From Lachnospiraceae bacterium (lineage in GTDB: Bacteria; Bacillota; Clostridia; Lachnospirales; Lachnospiraceae): a stretch of 33,628 nucleotides of DNA. The stretch is from positions 1 through 33,628 of the forward strand of contig CAJTIU010000047.1 of the NCBI GenBank assembly GCA_910576335.1, given 5' to 3'. The number at the start of each line of letters is the position of its first letter. The stretch's first letter is position 1. Made by a program: the position numbers and the translations under genes. The notes beneath the pieces are model-generated. The model was not told where the DNA came from and made no database searches. It saw only the letters and a list, made by a program, of their open reading frames with translations. This document shows positions 15,605-23,603 of this stretch, piece after piece.

Positions 15605-16332
15605 TGCGTTATTGTGTTTACGGCAAAAACAATCAATCGATAAAGCTCGATCCCAGGACAAAACTCCTGCTTTGCCTGTGCATTTCGGTGACCTTAATTG
15701 CAGGAAGCTCTGCGGGCGTTTTACGATATCTTAATTATATCCCCGCGCTGGTACCGTTTCTGTTTATGATCTCGCTGAAAAAATATAAAAATGCACTCAT
15801 ATATCTTGCGGTATATGTGGTATGCGAGTTCGGAACATCTGCTCTGGTTCCTTATCTTCCGGATGCAGTCAACATCTTGTTTACCGGTGTAATCGCTTTC
15901 TCCACCAGACTAATACCGGGAGCAATGATGGGATGGTTTTTGTTCTCCACGACAACAGTCAGCGAATTTGTTACCGCAATGGATAGGATGCATGTTACAA
16001 AAAAGATAACCGTGCCAATCTCTGTTATGTTTCGGTTTCTTCCGACAATACGAGAAGAGTATACCGCTGTACAGAAAGCAATGAGACTGCGGGAGATCGG
16101 TTCATTCAGAAATCCCGTAAAAATGCTTGAATACCGGATGGTTCCTTTTCTTATGAGCGTTGTGTCAATTGGAAATGATCTAGCGGCATCGGCATTGACA
16201 CGTGGACTTGATTCGCCATGTAAACGAACGAATATGTGCCGGATTGGCTTCACATGGCGGGATGTGGTAGTTGTTGTTTTGCTTATAATTTTTTATAGCT
16301 GTTATATTCCTATAGCAGTATTCCGGAGGTGA
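15601..16332 (+). CDS. ECF transporter T component (EcfT/CbiQ family, second copy)
   Basis: A 243-residue membrane protein beginning near KLDPRTKLLLCL, with hydrophobic segments in the N-terminal two thirds and one near the C-terminus. The coupling region carries the two arginine motifs (AMRLREIGS and ALTRGLDS) that contact the ATPases. The ATG at 15601 overlaps the S-gene stop; the open frame extends upstream but only as a shadow of the S gene. Homologous to 3178-3861. Confidence 0.85.
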   Translation: MMRYCVYGKNNQSIKLDPRTKLLLCLCISVTLIAGSSAGVLRYLNYIPALVPFLFMISLKKYKNALIYLAVYVVCEFGTSALVPYLPDAVNILFTGVIAFSTRLIPGAMMGWFLFSTTTVSEFVTAMDRMHVTKKITVPISVMFRFLPTIREEYTAVQKAMRLREIGSFRNPVKMLEYRMVPFLMSVVSIGNDLAASALTRGLDSPCKRTNMCRIGFTWRDVVVVVLLIIFYSCYIPIAVFRR

Positions 16333-16337
16333 TGACA

Positions 16338-17816
16338 TTGCTCAAATTAGAAAATGTCAGCTTTTCATATGCTGATTCAGATGAAGGTGCCGGACTGCGA
16401 AATATCAGCACAACAATTCCACAGGGACAGGTTGTCCTTCTCTGTGGTGAATCAGGTTGCGGGAAAACAACGTTGACGCGGCTCATTAATGGTTTAATTC
16501 CGCATTTCTTTGAGGGCAGTCTTACCGGCAAAGTAACAGTATGCGGAAAGGATGTTGCCAGTTCGCAACTTTATGAGTTGTCCCCACTTATAGGCTCTGT
16601 TTTTCAGAATCCCAAATCTCAGTTTTATACAGTGGATACTGATTCGGAGATTGTTTTTGGCTGTGAAAACATTGGTATGCCGAAAGAACAGATACAGAAG
16701 AATTTGGATGAAACAATCAACAATCTCAATCTTTACCGCTTGCTGAACCGGAGCCTGTTTGAACTTTCTGGAGGAGAAAAGCAGAAGATTGCCTGTGCTT
16801 CTGTATCTGCGCTGCATCCGAAAATCTTTGTGATGGACGAGCCTTCTTCTAATCTGGATTATAAAGGCATACGAGAACTGATGAATGTTATTGCGGGATG
16901 GAAACGAGACGGCTGCACTGTCATTATTGCAGAGCATCGTCTTGAATGGCTGAAGACGCTTGCTGACAGGGTCATTTATATGTCTGACGGACAAATCGGC
17001 TCCGATATGAGTATGGGCGAATTCAAAGGGAAAACAGAAGAGGAGCTTCATGTAATGGGACTTCGCACAGAGCCTCATCTTTCCCCTGTTTCAAAGAGTT
17101 GGGAGAATAATGAGGACAAGTTTTTCTTTAGAAATATCACTTTCTCTTATAAGAAATCCCGTGATAGAAAAGCTCTCGATATTGATATGATTAAGTTACC
17201 TGTGGGTTCAGTTGTTGGAATTGTAGGAGAAAACGGAGCCGGAAAGAGTACGTTTGCGGGATGTCTTTGTGGGCTTGAGAAACATATGGGTGGGAATATA
17301 TTGTATAAAGGAAATAATCTGATGTCAAAAGACAGAATTAAGCTTTGCTATATGGTTATGCAGAATGTGAATTATCAGCTGTTTACGGAAAGCGTAGTGG
17401 ATGAACTGATGCTATCCATGGAAAAAAGCAAGTTTGATGAAACAGAAAAGAGAGTGAAAGCGGAAGAAATTTTGAAAAAGCTTGATCTGTTGGGTTATAA
17501 AGACAGACATCCGATGTCGCTTTCAGGTGGACAAAAGCAGCGTGTATCTATTGCCTGTGCCCTTGCCTCCGACAAGGAAATACTGGTTTATGATGAGCCT
17601 ACAAGCGGACTGGACTATCATCATATGATTGATTTTGCGGCATTGATAAAAGATATGCAGCAGATTGGGAAAACGCAGTTAATCATCACCCACGACCCGG
17701 AAATAATCGGTCAGTGCTGCGATAATCTGATGTTCTTTGAGAACGGCAAAGTTTTGTGGCATAAAGCCACTGACGCAGACGCTGTCGCAATGATGCAGAA
17801 TTTTTTTGCGCTTTGA
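16338..17816 (+). CDS. ECF transporter fused double ATPase (second copy)
   Basis: A 492-residue protein with two ABC ATPase domains. Domain 1: GESGCGKTT near 37, LSGGEKQK near 144, FVMDEPSSNLD near 164. Domain 2: GENGAGKST near 297, LSGGQKQR near 395, LVYDEPTSGLD near 416. The Q-loop is FQNPKSQFY. I prefer the TTG at 16338, 8 nt after GGAGG (16325-16329); GTG 16329 and ATG 16332 are in frame but overlap or touch that site. Homologous along its length to 3874-5277, with lower GC. All catalytic motifs are intact although the cassette's first ABC gene is broken. Confidence 0.87.
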   Translation: MLKLENVSFSYADSDEGAGLRNISTTIPQGQVVLLCGESGCGKTTLTRLINGLIPHFFEGSLTGKVTVCGKDVASSQLYELSPLIGSVFQNPKSQFYTVDTDSEIVFGCENIGMPKEQIQKNLDETINNLNLYRLLNRSLFELSGGEKQKIACASVSALHPKIFVMDEPSSNLDYKGIRELMNVIAGWKRDGCTVIIAEHRLEWLKTLADRVIYMSDGQIGSDMSMGEFKGKTEEELHVMGLRTEPHLSPVSKSWENNEDKFFFRNITFSYKKSRDRKALDIDMIKLPVGSVVGIVGENGAGKSTFAGCLCGLEKHMGGNILYKGNNLMSKDRIKLCYMVMQNVNYQLFTESVVDELMLSMEKSKFDETEKRVKAEEILKKLDLLGYKDRHPMSLSGGQKQRVSIACALASDKEILVYDEPTSGLDYHHMIDFAALIKDMQQIGKTQLIITHDPEIIGQCCDNLMFFENGKVLWHKATDADAVAMMQNFFAL

Positions 17817-17822
17817 AATTAT

Positions 17823-17999
17823 TTCTTTGTTAAGGCATTTATAAAGGATGCAGAGCATATTTCCAAAGCGGATTCTGTTACCCCGGAGGTTTGTTTTGAC
17901 CATGTAGCTTTTGCTTACCAGGATAAAGAAGTGCGGCATAATGTCAATTTCTCCATGAAGAAAAATACAATGACTGCACTTGTGGGACCGTCCGGCGGG
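17823..17999 (+). pseudogene. ABC transporter fragment (linker to Walker A)
   Basis: Fifty-nine codons read FFVKAFIKDAEHISKADS...VCFDHVAFAYQDKEVRHNV...TALVGPSGG, the start of an exporter-type ATPase domain cut in the middle of Walker A. The sequence differs from all other ABC genes in the window. At 17999-18001 it joins, in another frame, the 3' end of a DtxR-type gene. Confidence 0.8.
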
Positions 18000-18102
18000 T
18001 GTCAATGAAACAATTGCAGAAGAGGATGCCTGCAGGATTGAACACGCTATCAGTGATGAGAGCTTCCGAAAGCTGCAAAGATATTTTATGAAGCCAAAGT
18101 AG
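17998..18102 (+). pseudogene. DtxR/MntR-family regulator, 3' fragment
   Basis: Thirty-four codons read GVNETIAEEDACRIEHAISDESFRKLQRYF, matching the end of DtxR-type regulators and the equivalent part of 215-556 (GVDEKTAAADACEMEHAVSPESY). The DNA-binding half is missing. The stop at 18100-18102 is directly followed by the ribosome-binding site of a winged-helix gene, so the original order was regulator then winged helix. Confidence 0.75.
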
Positions 18103-18115
18103 GGGAGGTGGCGGC

Positions 18116-18544
18116 ATTGTGCGTATAGTGGTATTTGAAATACATGACAGCGACTCCGATATCTTCGACAAAATCATGGAGATAGTGGAATCCCACCCTG
18201 ACATCGAATGTCTGCGAGTGAGGGATGAGCCGATGCTGTCGCTTCCGGGACTGGAGATTTATCCTGGGCGGAGAAAGATTTATCGTGACCGCAGGGAGAT
18301 TAACCTCACCACGAAGGAGTATGACCTTTTGTGCCTGCTGGCGGCAAACAGGGGGCAGGTGCTTACATATGACCAGATATACCGGAAGGTCTGGGGAGAG
18401 GATGCCTATGGGGATGAGAGCAATGCCATCGGATGCCATATACGCCATCTACGTGAAAAGCTGTACGAGGCGGAGCCGGATGCGCCGTTTACCATCCGGT
18501 GCGTAAGGGAGGTTGGGTATTGCTTCGAGGTCAGTTCTGAATAA
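18116..18544 (+). CDS. Orphan OmpR-type winged-helix protein, copy 2 (intact)
   Basis: A protein of about 141 residues: a short N-terminal domain (VVFEIHDSDSDIFDKIMEIV), then LPGLEIYPGRRKIYRDRREI, then a complete OmpR/PhoB-type DNA-binding domain (LTTKEYDLLCLLAAN, LTYDQIYRKVWGEDAYGDES, CHIRHLREKLYEAE, FTIRCVREVGYCFEV). It has no receiver domain and no phosphorylatable aspartate region. GGAGG (18104-18108) is 7 nt from an ATT (18116) and 10 nt from a GTG (18119); either may be the start. Paralogues at 10197 and 26542 line up with the ATT position. The target is unknown; it may regulate the adjacent cargo or mobile-element genes. Confidence 0.8.
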   Translation: MVRIVVFEIHDSDSDIFDKIMEIVESHPDIECLRVRDEPMLSLPGLEIYPGRRKIYRDRREINLTTKEYDLLCLLAANRGQVLTYDQIYRKVWGEDAYGDESNAIGCHIRHLREKLYEAEPDAPFTIRCVREVGYCFEVSSE

Positions 18545-18552
18545 AGGCTTAT

Positions 18553-18590
18553 ACGGCGGTTTGGTTTTCAAAGCCGTCTTATTTTGTGTT
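18553..18590 (+). terminator. Terminator after winged-helix copy 2
   Basis: ACGGC...TTTG and CAAAGCCGT form a stem, followed by the T-rich tail CTTATTTT, within 10 nt of the stop codon. Confidence 0.7.
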
Positions 18591-18639
18591 TTTTCGGCAT
18601 AAAAACAGATTTTTAGCAACGCTTTTTTATTCCGTGTAC

Positions 18640-18720
18640 ACCCCTCGGAGGCAAATTAAAAAGTATAAGGCAAAATTAAAAGGTTTGGGGCAAAGTTACA
18701 TTGTATCAAAGACGGCTATT
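18640..18720 (+). repeat. Repeat block A, GGCAAAAT-type tandem units
   Basis: Units of about 20 bp of the type GGCAAAATTAAAAxGTATAA occur in tandem and are followed by TTGTATCAAAGAC. A matching block, in the same orientation, is at 30628-30710. Multiple tandem end repeats are typical of IS21-family elements, so this may be an IS21-like end without its transposase. That link is an inference. Confidence 0.6.
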
Positions 18721-18788
18721 AGATAGAAATAAAACTCGCTTAATTGATACAAAGGGAAAGAACAGAATATCGGATAAACCGCAGAAAT

Positions 18789-18836
18789 AAAGGGCTTTCG
18801 GCACATTGGATGTGACCGAAGGCTCTTTATTTTTTT
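18789..18836 (+). terminator. Strong terminator-like hairpin in spacer
   Basis: AAAGGGCTTTCGG pairs with CCGAAGGCTCTTT around an inner CACAT/ATGTG stem, followed by seven or more T. No gene ends directly upstream; it may be the leftover of a deleted gene. Confidence 0.65.
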
Positions 18837-18869
18837 GCATAATCTTATGGTTGTGTGGAAGTAAGGGTG

Positions 18870-18955
18870 TAAATGAACCCTCCCCACAGAAATTTGAACC
18901 CTCTGTTTCTAAAAATTTGAACCCCCTAAAGGCAAAATCAAAATGTTTTATTTGT
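18870..18955 (+). repeat. Repeat block C, TTTGAACCC-type units
   Basis: Three units AAATGAACCCTC, AATTTGAACCCTC and AATTTGAACCCCC follow each other at about 20-bp spacing and lead into GGCAAAATCAAAATGT. A TTTGAACCCTCC unit also opens the block at 30618. The same interpretation applies as for block A: probable IS21-like terminal repeats. Confidence 0.55.
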
Positions 18956-19221
18956 ATCTTATAGTGTGAATAAAAAAAGAAATAGAATCAGACTTTTAGA
19001 AAAGCAGAATGATATGTAGGTACGTTATTTTGATTAGTAGGCATAGGATATTTGAAAGAAAAAAGCGGCAATAAAGGCTTTCGCTATATCAGATGAAAAC
19101 GAAAGCCTTACTAATTTAGGACTGTTCAGAAGAAACGTGGTGTAGGTGAATAAATCCTTCCTACTATTGAATTTGAATCCCAGTCATTTTAATGTAGGAT
19201 TGGGTATAAGTTTAAGTGCGG

Positions 19222-19554
19222 TTATAGTCTATTTTTGTCTCCCCATTCGCACATTCCATCAAGAATTGGTATTAAAGATTTTCCGCGCTCTGTAAGGCTG
19301 TATTCTACCTTTGGGGGAATCTGGGGATATTCTTTTCTGTGTACTAACTGATCTGCTTCCAATTCCTTTAAGGTAGAACTAAGCGTCTTATAAGAAATTT
19401 CCCCAATATATTTTTTCATTTCATTAAACCGGACAATACCAAATTCCATAAGCGTATAAAGAATTGTCATTTTGTATTTCCCATTGATGAGGGATAATGT
19501 GTAGCTAAAACCTGTTGTTTCCAGGCATTCTTGTGATATGCAGCGTTCGCCCAT
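19222..19554 (-). CDS. HxlR-family winged-helix regulator
   Basis: A 110-residue protein with the HxlR signature (LSLINGKYKMTILYTLMEFG, then RFNEMKKYIGEISYKTLSSTL and YSLTERGKSLIPIL). Cysteines at positions 5 and 10 precede the domain; N-terminal cysteines in relatives such as YodB and HypR sense quinones, diamide or other electrophiles. It is divergent from the reductase gene at 19699, with a 144-bp shared promoter region, and so probably represses the redox operon until an electrophile arrives. The start follows AAAGGAGAG on the minus strand. Confidence 0.88.
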   Translation of the reverse strand: MGERCISQECLETTGFSYTLSLINGKYKMTILYTLMEFGIVRFNEMKKYIGEISYKTLSSTLKELEADQLVHRKEYPQIPPKVEYSLTERGKSLIPILDGMCEWGDKNRL

Positions 19555-19575
19555 TTTTACACTCTCCTTTAGGTA

Positions 19576-19646
19576 AGTATATAACTTTCGTGTTAGTATC
19601 GCACTTAAAGGTGCGTACTTGTTTTCTGTTTTATTCTTGCTATAAT
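19576..19646 (+). promoter_or_regulatory. Promoter and likely HxlR operator region of the redox operon
   Basis: TTGTTT (19619-19624), a 16-nt spacer and TATAAT (19641-19646) form a good promoter for the reductase gene. Inverted AAGTA (19575-19579)/TACTT (19616-19620) words and a GCACTTAAAGGTGC near-palindrome (19601-19614) lie upstream and over the -35, where an HxlR repressor would be expected. Confidence 0.6.
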
Positions 19647-19698
19647 TATAATATCAACAGCAGGAAAAGTCAATCCTGCAGGTAAAGGAGGCACAGAC

Positions 19699-21672
19699 AT
19701 GCAGAACTATGAGTATTTAGGAAAGCCGCTTCAGATTGGCAGACTGACCATTAAGAATAGGTTTTGTATGGCGCCAATTGGCGGCGGACAGCACCATCTT
19801 CCGGGAGGTGGTCTGAAAGACGAAACGATACAATATCTTGTAGAGAGGGCGAAAGGTGGCTTTGGCCTGATTTTTACCGGGGCAATCGCAGCCGATGGAA
19901 CCGTTGACCCGTATACCGGGGTTGGGCCCACAATCTTGCAGAATCCAGATGCATTTAAGATGACAGCAACAGAACTAAATGAGCGGGTCGGTGCTTACGG
20001 TACGAAGGTGTTTGCTCAGATTACTATGGGACTTGGGCGGAATTACCCCAATCTTCCGGCACCGTCTTCTGTACATGTTTTCCGGCATCCGGGGGAAGTT
20101 TCACCGGAACTGACCCGTGACCAGATCAAATCTAAAATTGAGTCCGTTGTAAAGGCATCTAAAATTGCAAAGGATTCGGGTTTCTCTGGCGTAGAGGTTC
20201 ATTCCATCCACTGGGGGTATTTGCTTGACCAGTTTGCCCTGTCCATGATGAACCACCGCACTGATGAATATGGCGGCAGCCTGGAAAACCGTTTACGGGC
20301 GGCAAAGGAAATTCTGGAAGGTATTAAGCAGGAATGCGGCAGTGATTTTCCAGTCAGTATGCGTCTTGGACTGAAAACCTTTGTAAAAGGATTTGAGCAG
20401 GCAAGTTTGACTGGTGAGGAGGAAATTGGCCGTACACTGGAAGAAGGGATTGAGATAGCGAAGCTGCTGGAATCCTATGGCTATGACTGTCTGAATGTAG
20501 ATACAGGTATTTACGATTCCTTCTACTATGCCTGCCCGCCTATGTATATGCCGAAAGGGTATCTGGTGGAACTGGCAGCGAAGGCAAAAGAAGCCGTTAA
20601 TATCCCGATTCTGGCAGGCGGCCGCATGAATGAAGCAGATATTGCGGAAAAGGCGATACGGGATGGTAAGATTGATGCAGTTGTCCTTGGGCGTGCTGCT
20701 TTAGCAGATCCGGAGTATCCAAACAAGGTGCTGACCGGACATACGGAGAAGATCCGTCCCTGCATTGCCTGCAATCAGGGGTGTATCACAAGGCTCCAGC
20801 AGGGAAAACAGCCTACCTGTGCAGTAAACCCGGCAGCAATGCGGGAAGTGAGGTATGCACTCCGTCCCTGCGTACAGCCGAAAAAGGTTGTGGTCGTGGG
20901 CGGCGGTGTTGCCGGTATGGAGGCTGCCAGAACCGCAGCCATGCGTGGACATAAAGTTTCTTTGTATGAAAAGAATGAGTCTCTGGGCGGCAATCTGATT
21001 CCTGGCGGCTCCCACAGCTTCAAAAAAGAGGTACGGGAATTAAATGCGTGGTATCAGAATGAATTAAAGGTACTGCCTGTGGAGATCCATACCGGGGAAG
21101 CTGTTACTGCTGACCAGCTCCGCAATATGGATGCAGATGTGATCATTGTGGCAGCAGGTTCCGTCCCTGTCACGCCGAAAGTGCCGGGAATAGATGATAA
21201 AAAGGTAATTGACTGTATGGAAGCATTTGCACATCCGGAAAAAGTCGGGCAAAAAGTCATGGTAATCGGAGGCGGTCTGGTTGGCTGTGAAATGGCATTA
21301 GAATATGCACAGGACGGCAAAGAGGTTACGGTTGTGGAAGCCCTGCCTAAGATTTTGTCGGCAGGTATCCCATCCCCGATTCCAAATGGCCAGATGATCC
21401 CGGATCTGTTTGAACATCATCATGTGGCTGTATTGGAGAACCACCGTCTTTCTGCTGTGGAAGATGGCAGGGTTATTCTGGAGAGCGATGGTCAGAAAAA
21501 GGCATTTGATGCAGATTCGGTTGTGATCGCAGTCGGTTTCCGTCCAGTTCCATCCATGGCGCAGGAGCTCCAAGGATGCGGTGCTGCCGTTTATGAGATT
21601 GGCGATGGTCAGAAGGTCAGCACGATCCTTCATGCTGTATGGGACGGCTATGAAGTAGGGAACAATATTTAA
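19699..21672 (+). CDS. OYE-type NADH:flavin oxidoreductase with FAD/NAD domain (2-enoate reductase/BaiCD-like)
   Basis: A 657-residue enzyme. Residues 1-340 form an FMN TIM barrel of the Old Yellow Enzyme family (LTIKNRFCMAPIGGG, VEVHSIHWGYLLDQF, NHRTDEYGGSLENRLR). A CIACNQGC...C cluster motif (about C355, C358, C362 and C374) should hold a 4Fe-4S centre. The C-terminal half carries FAD (GGGVAGMEAA, about 401) and NAD(P) (GGGLVGCEMA, about 523) motifs. Family members reduce enoates, dienoyl-CoA, bile-acid intermediates (BaiCD, BaiH) or ketosteroids, so the substrate is an activated C=C bond but is not identifiable here. It is first in the operon controlled by the divergent HxlR gene; the start follows AAAGGAGG. 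Confidence 0.88.
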   Translation: MQNYEYLGKPLQIGRLTIKNRFCMAPIGGGQHHLPGGGLKDETIQYLVERAKGGFGLIFTGAIAADGTVDPYTGVGPTILQNPDAFKMTATELNERVGAYGTKVFAQITMGLGRNYPNLPAPSSVHVFRHPGEVSPELTRDQIKSKIESVVKASKIAKDSGFSGVEVHSIHWGYLLDQFALSMMNHRTDEYGGSLENRLRAAKEILEGIKQECGSDFPVSMRLGLKTFVKGFEQASLTGEEEIGRTLEEGIEIAKLLESYGYDCLNVDTGIYDSFYYACPPMYMPKGYLVELAAKAKEAVNIPILAGGRMNEADIAEKAIRDGKIDAVVLGRAALADPEYPNKVLTGHTEKIRPCIACNQGCITRLQQGKQPTCAVNPAAMREVRYALRPCVQPKKVVVVGGGVAGMEAARTAAMRGHKVSLYEKNESLGGNLIPGGSHSFKKEVRELNAWYQNELKVLPVEIHTGEAVTADQLRNMDADVIIVAAGSVPVTPKVPGIDDKKVIDCMEAFAHPEKVGQKVMVIGGGLVGCEMALEYAQDGKEVTVVEALPKILSAGIPSPIPNGQMIPDLFEHHHVAVLENHRLSAVEDGRVILESDGQKKAFDADSVVIAVGFRPVPSMAQELQGCGAAVYEIGDGQKVSTILHAVWDGYEVGNNI

Positions 21673-21739
21673 TCTATTCATTATGGTATGAGGCAGAATG
21701 CTTTATATAATGTCAAAAAAATTTAAGGAGGCTATTACA

Positions 21740-22123
21740 ATGAGAGCAGAATTAAAGGAATATCAGGCAGTAGAGGCTGCTGCAATGAAGTTTGTCAAGA
21801 GTGTTGCCGAGGGAAACAGCACATATGCAAAGGAGCTGTTCACGGATGAAGCTGTTTTGTTCGGCTATCTGGACGGTAAGCTGGAGCATGGCTCTATTGA
21901 TCAGTTCTACCACAATGTGGATACCGTACCCGGCGGCGATAATTTCAAGGCTCGTGTGGACGTCCTGATGGTTGAGGAATCCCTGGCTGTTGTACGTGTG
22001 CTGGAAGAAGGCTGGGGCAACCGCATTGACTTTACGGATGTGCTGCTTCTGTTGAAGATGGATGGCGAATGGAAATGCGTTGCAAAGGCATATAACCAGA
22101 ATTCCGATACCATTCAGAAATAA
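21740..22123 (+). CDS. NTF2-like (Lumazine_bd_2/SnoaL-type) protein
   Basis: A 127-residue protein with the cone-shaped NTF2 fold pattern: helical start (AVEAAAMKFVKSVAEGN), then LFTDEAVLFGYLDGKLEHG, and a C-terminal sheet ending FTDVLLLLKMDGEWKCVAKAY. Relatives include hydrolases, isomerases and dehydratases (the bile-acid dehydratase BaiE has the same fold) as well as proteins without known activity. The ATG at 21740 follows AAGGAGG; an upstream in-frame ATG at 21698 lacks such a site. Close behind the reductase, it may act on the same compound. Catalytic residues cannot be assigned. Confidence 0.8.
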   Translation: MRAELKEYQAVEAAAMKFVKSVAEGNSTYAKELFTDEAVLFGYLDGKLEHGSIDQFYHNVDTVPGGDNFKARVDVLMVEESLAVVRVLEEGWGNRIDFTDVLLLLKMDGEWKCVAKAYNQNSDTIQK

Positions 22124-22153
22124 CCGTCACAAGTAGAACAGTGGAGAAAGTGG

Positions 22154-22198
22154 AGAACAGGCGGGTATGCCGGAAATGCAGCCTTGCCTGTTCTTTTA
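22154..22198 (+). terminator. Terminator between NTF2-like and MATE genes
   Basis: AGAACAGGC (22154-22162) and GCCTGTTCT (22186-22194) are exact complements followed by TTTATA. It lies 14 nt before the MATE start, so transcription into the exporter gene is probably partial. Confidence 0.75.
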
Positions 22199-22211
22199 TA
22201 GGTGGCTGTAT

Positions 22212-23603
22212 ATGTCTGGATTTAAAACCACGCAGGAATTGTTGGAGGAGACGCCCGTAAGCCGTTTGGTCATCCGTTTAGGGATTCCTGCAATGTTCGG
22301 TCAGCTTTTTAATATTTTATATAACATTGTAGACCGCATTTTTATTGGTAAAATACCGGAAACAGGAAGCCTCTGCCTTGCGAGTATCGGTGTCTGTGCG
22401 CCGGCATTGACAGCCCTGACGGCTTTTGCATTTATGGTAGGGATTGGCGGGGCTTCTTATATGAGCATCAGCCTTGGGCAAAAAGAGGAGCGCAGGGCGC
22501 GGGAGATCATTGGAAATGCCTTTTTTATGATTTTAGTTATATCGGCGGCAGTAACTCCCCTGCTTTTACTGAACCGGGAAAAAATACTTTACTTGCTGGG
22601 CAGCAGCAAAGATATGTACCCTTACGCAGAAACTTATTTTACAATATATGTCTGCGGGACTTTTGCATCGCTTCTTGGATGTGGGCTGAACCAGTTTATT
22701 CTGGCACAGGGGTTTGCAAGGCAGGGCATGATTTCAGTGGCACTTGGAGCTGTGGTAAATGTGGTTCTTGACCCTATCATGATTTTTGGGTGTGGTATGG
22801 GAATTGCGGGGGCAGCATGGGGAACTGTTATTGCACAATGCTGCACTTGTGTTTATGTAATCTGTTTTCTGCGCAGCAGGATTATTCCGGTACGCCTGTG
22901 CCCAAGCAGGCTGCAAAAGAAGATTGTACTTAGAATCTTGTCCATAGGATGCATGTCATTCATGATTACGATATTGGATAACCTGATTATTATTTTTCTG
23001 AATACTTCGTTACGGAAATACGGCGGAGATTCGCAGGGGGATATATTGATTACCTGTGCTACGGTTATCCAGAGTTTTATGACGATAGTAGCCTGTCCTG
23101 CACAGGGGATCACGACAGGATGTGGAACGATATTCAGCTTTCACTATGGGGCAGGAAATTATACAAAGATCCGGCAGGCTTTTCTTTATGTGTTTTTATT
23201 ATGCGGAGTATACATCGGAACATTGGGAATTGCAGTGCAGGTATTACCGGAGGTGTTTGCAGGATTTTTCTTGAAGGAGTCAGGCACAATACAGTTGACC
23301 GCGGGCAGTATCCGTATGTATACGTTTGCATTGCTTGGTATTGCAGTACAGTATGCCTTGGTAGATGGTCTGACTGCAATGGGAAAGGTCAAATATGCGC
23401 TTCCGTTGTCGCTGTTTCGTAAAATTGTATATATGATATGCCTTTGCATTCTGCCGTTGTTTCTGGATATACGATATGTTTTTTATGCAGGGACGATATC
23501 AGATGCGGTGGGTGCTTTATTCAGCCTGATATTGTTTTGGGGTGCAATCAATCCCAGAATAAGGCGTGAATTGAGTAAAGAAAGGATGGTCAGACATGGA
23601 TAA
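22212..23603 (+). CDS. MATE-family efflux transporter
   Basis: A 463-residue polytopic membrane protein of about 12 helices, in two related halves. Family motifs include LGIPAMFGQLFNILYNIVDRIFIG near the start and the second-half counterpart (ILSIGCMSFMITILDNL). MATE proteins exchange sodium or protons for drugs or metabolites. The ATG at 22212 has a weak AGGTGG site; the frame extends upstream to 22167 but crosses the terminator hairpin. The last bases overlap the next gene. Placed in a reductase operon, it probably exports the reduced product or the inducing toxin. Confidence 0.87.
   Translation: MSGFKTTQELLEETPVSRLVIRLGIPAMFGQLFNILYNIVDRIFIGKIPETGSLCLASIGVCAPALTALTAFAFMVGIGGASYMSISLGQKEERRAREIIGNAFFMILVISAAVTPLLLLNREKILYLLGSSKDMYPYAETYFTIYVCGTFASLLGCGLNQFILAQGFARQGMISVALGAVVNVVLDPIMIFGCGMGIAGAAWGTVIAQCCTCVYVICFLRSRIIPVRLCPSRLQKKIVLRILSIGCMSFMITILDNLIIIFLNTSLRKYGGDSQGDILITCATVIQSFMTIVACPAQGITTGCGTIFSFHYGAGNYTKIRQAFLYVFLLCGVYIGTLGIAVQVLPEVFAGFFLKESGTIQLTAGSIRMYTFALLGIAVQYALVDGLTAMGKVKYALPLSLFRKIVYMICLCILPLFLDIRYVFYAGTISDAVGALFSLILFWGAINPRIRRELSKERMVRHG

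Larger units (their letters stand above)
18545..19221. other. Gene-free spacer with IS-end-like repeats and hairpins
   Basis: No convincing gene lies in these 677 bases. They hold the terminator of the winged-helix gene, two blocks of short repeats (18640-18720 and 18870-18955), a strong terminator-like hairpin at 18789-18836, and a second perfect 10-bp stem AAGGCTTTCG (19074-19083) / CGAAAGCCTT (19100-19109) without a T-run. The composition is AT-rich and the region looks like the remains of one or more insertion sequences. Confidence 0.6.

Noticed and set aside
18640-18955. CRISPR array
   Set aside because: The repeated units are too short, imperfect and without constant-length unique spacers, and no cas gene is present.
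19699-22123. Part of a bile-acid 7-dehydroxylation (bai) operon
   Set aside because: Only fold-level similarity to BaiCD/BaiH and BaiE is visible. The other bai genes (baiB, baiA2, baiF, baiG) are absent, so only a substrate hypothesis is kept.
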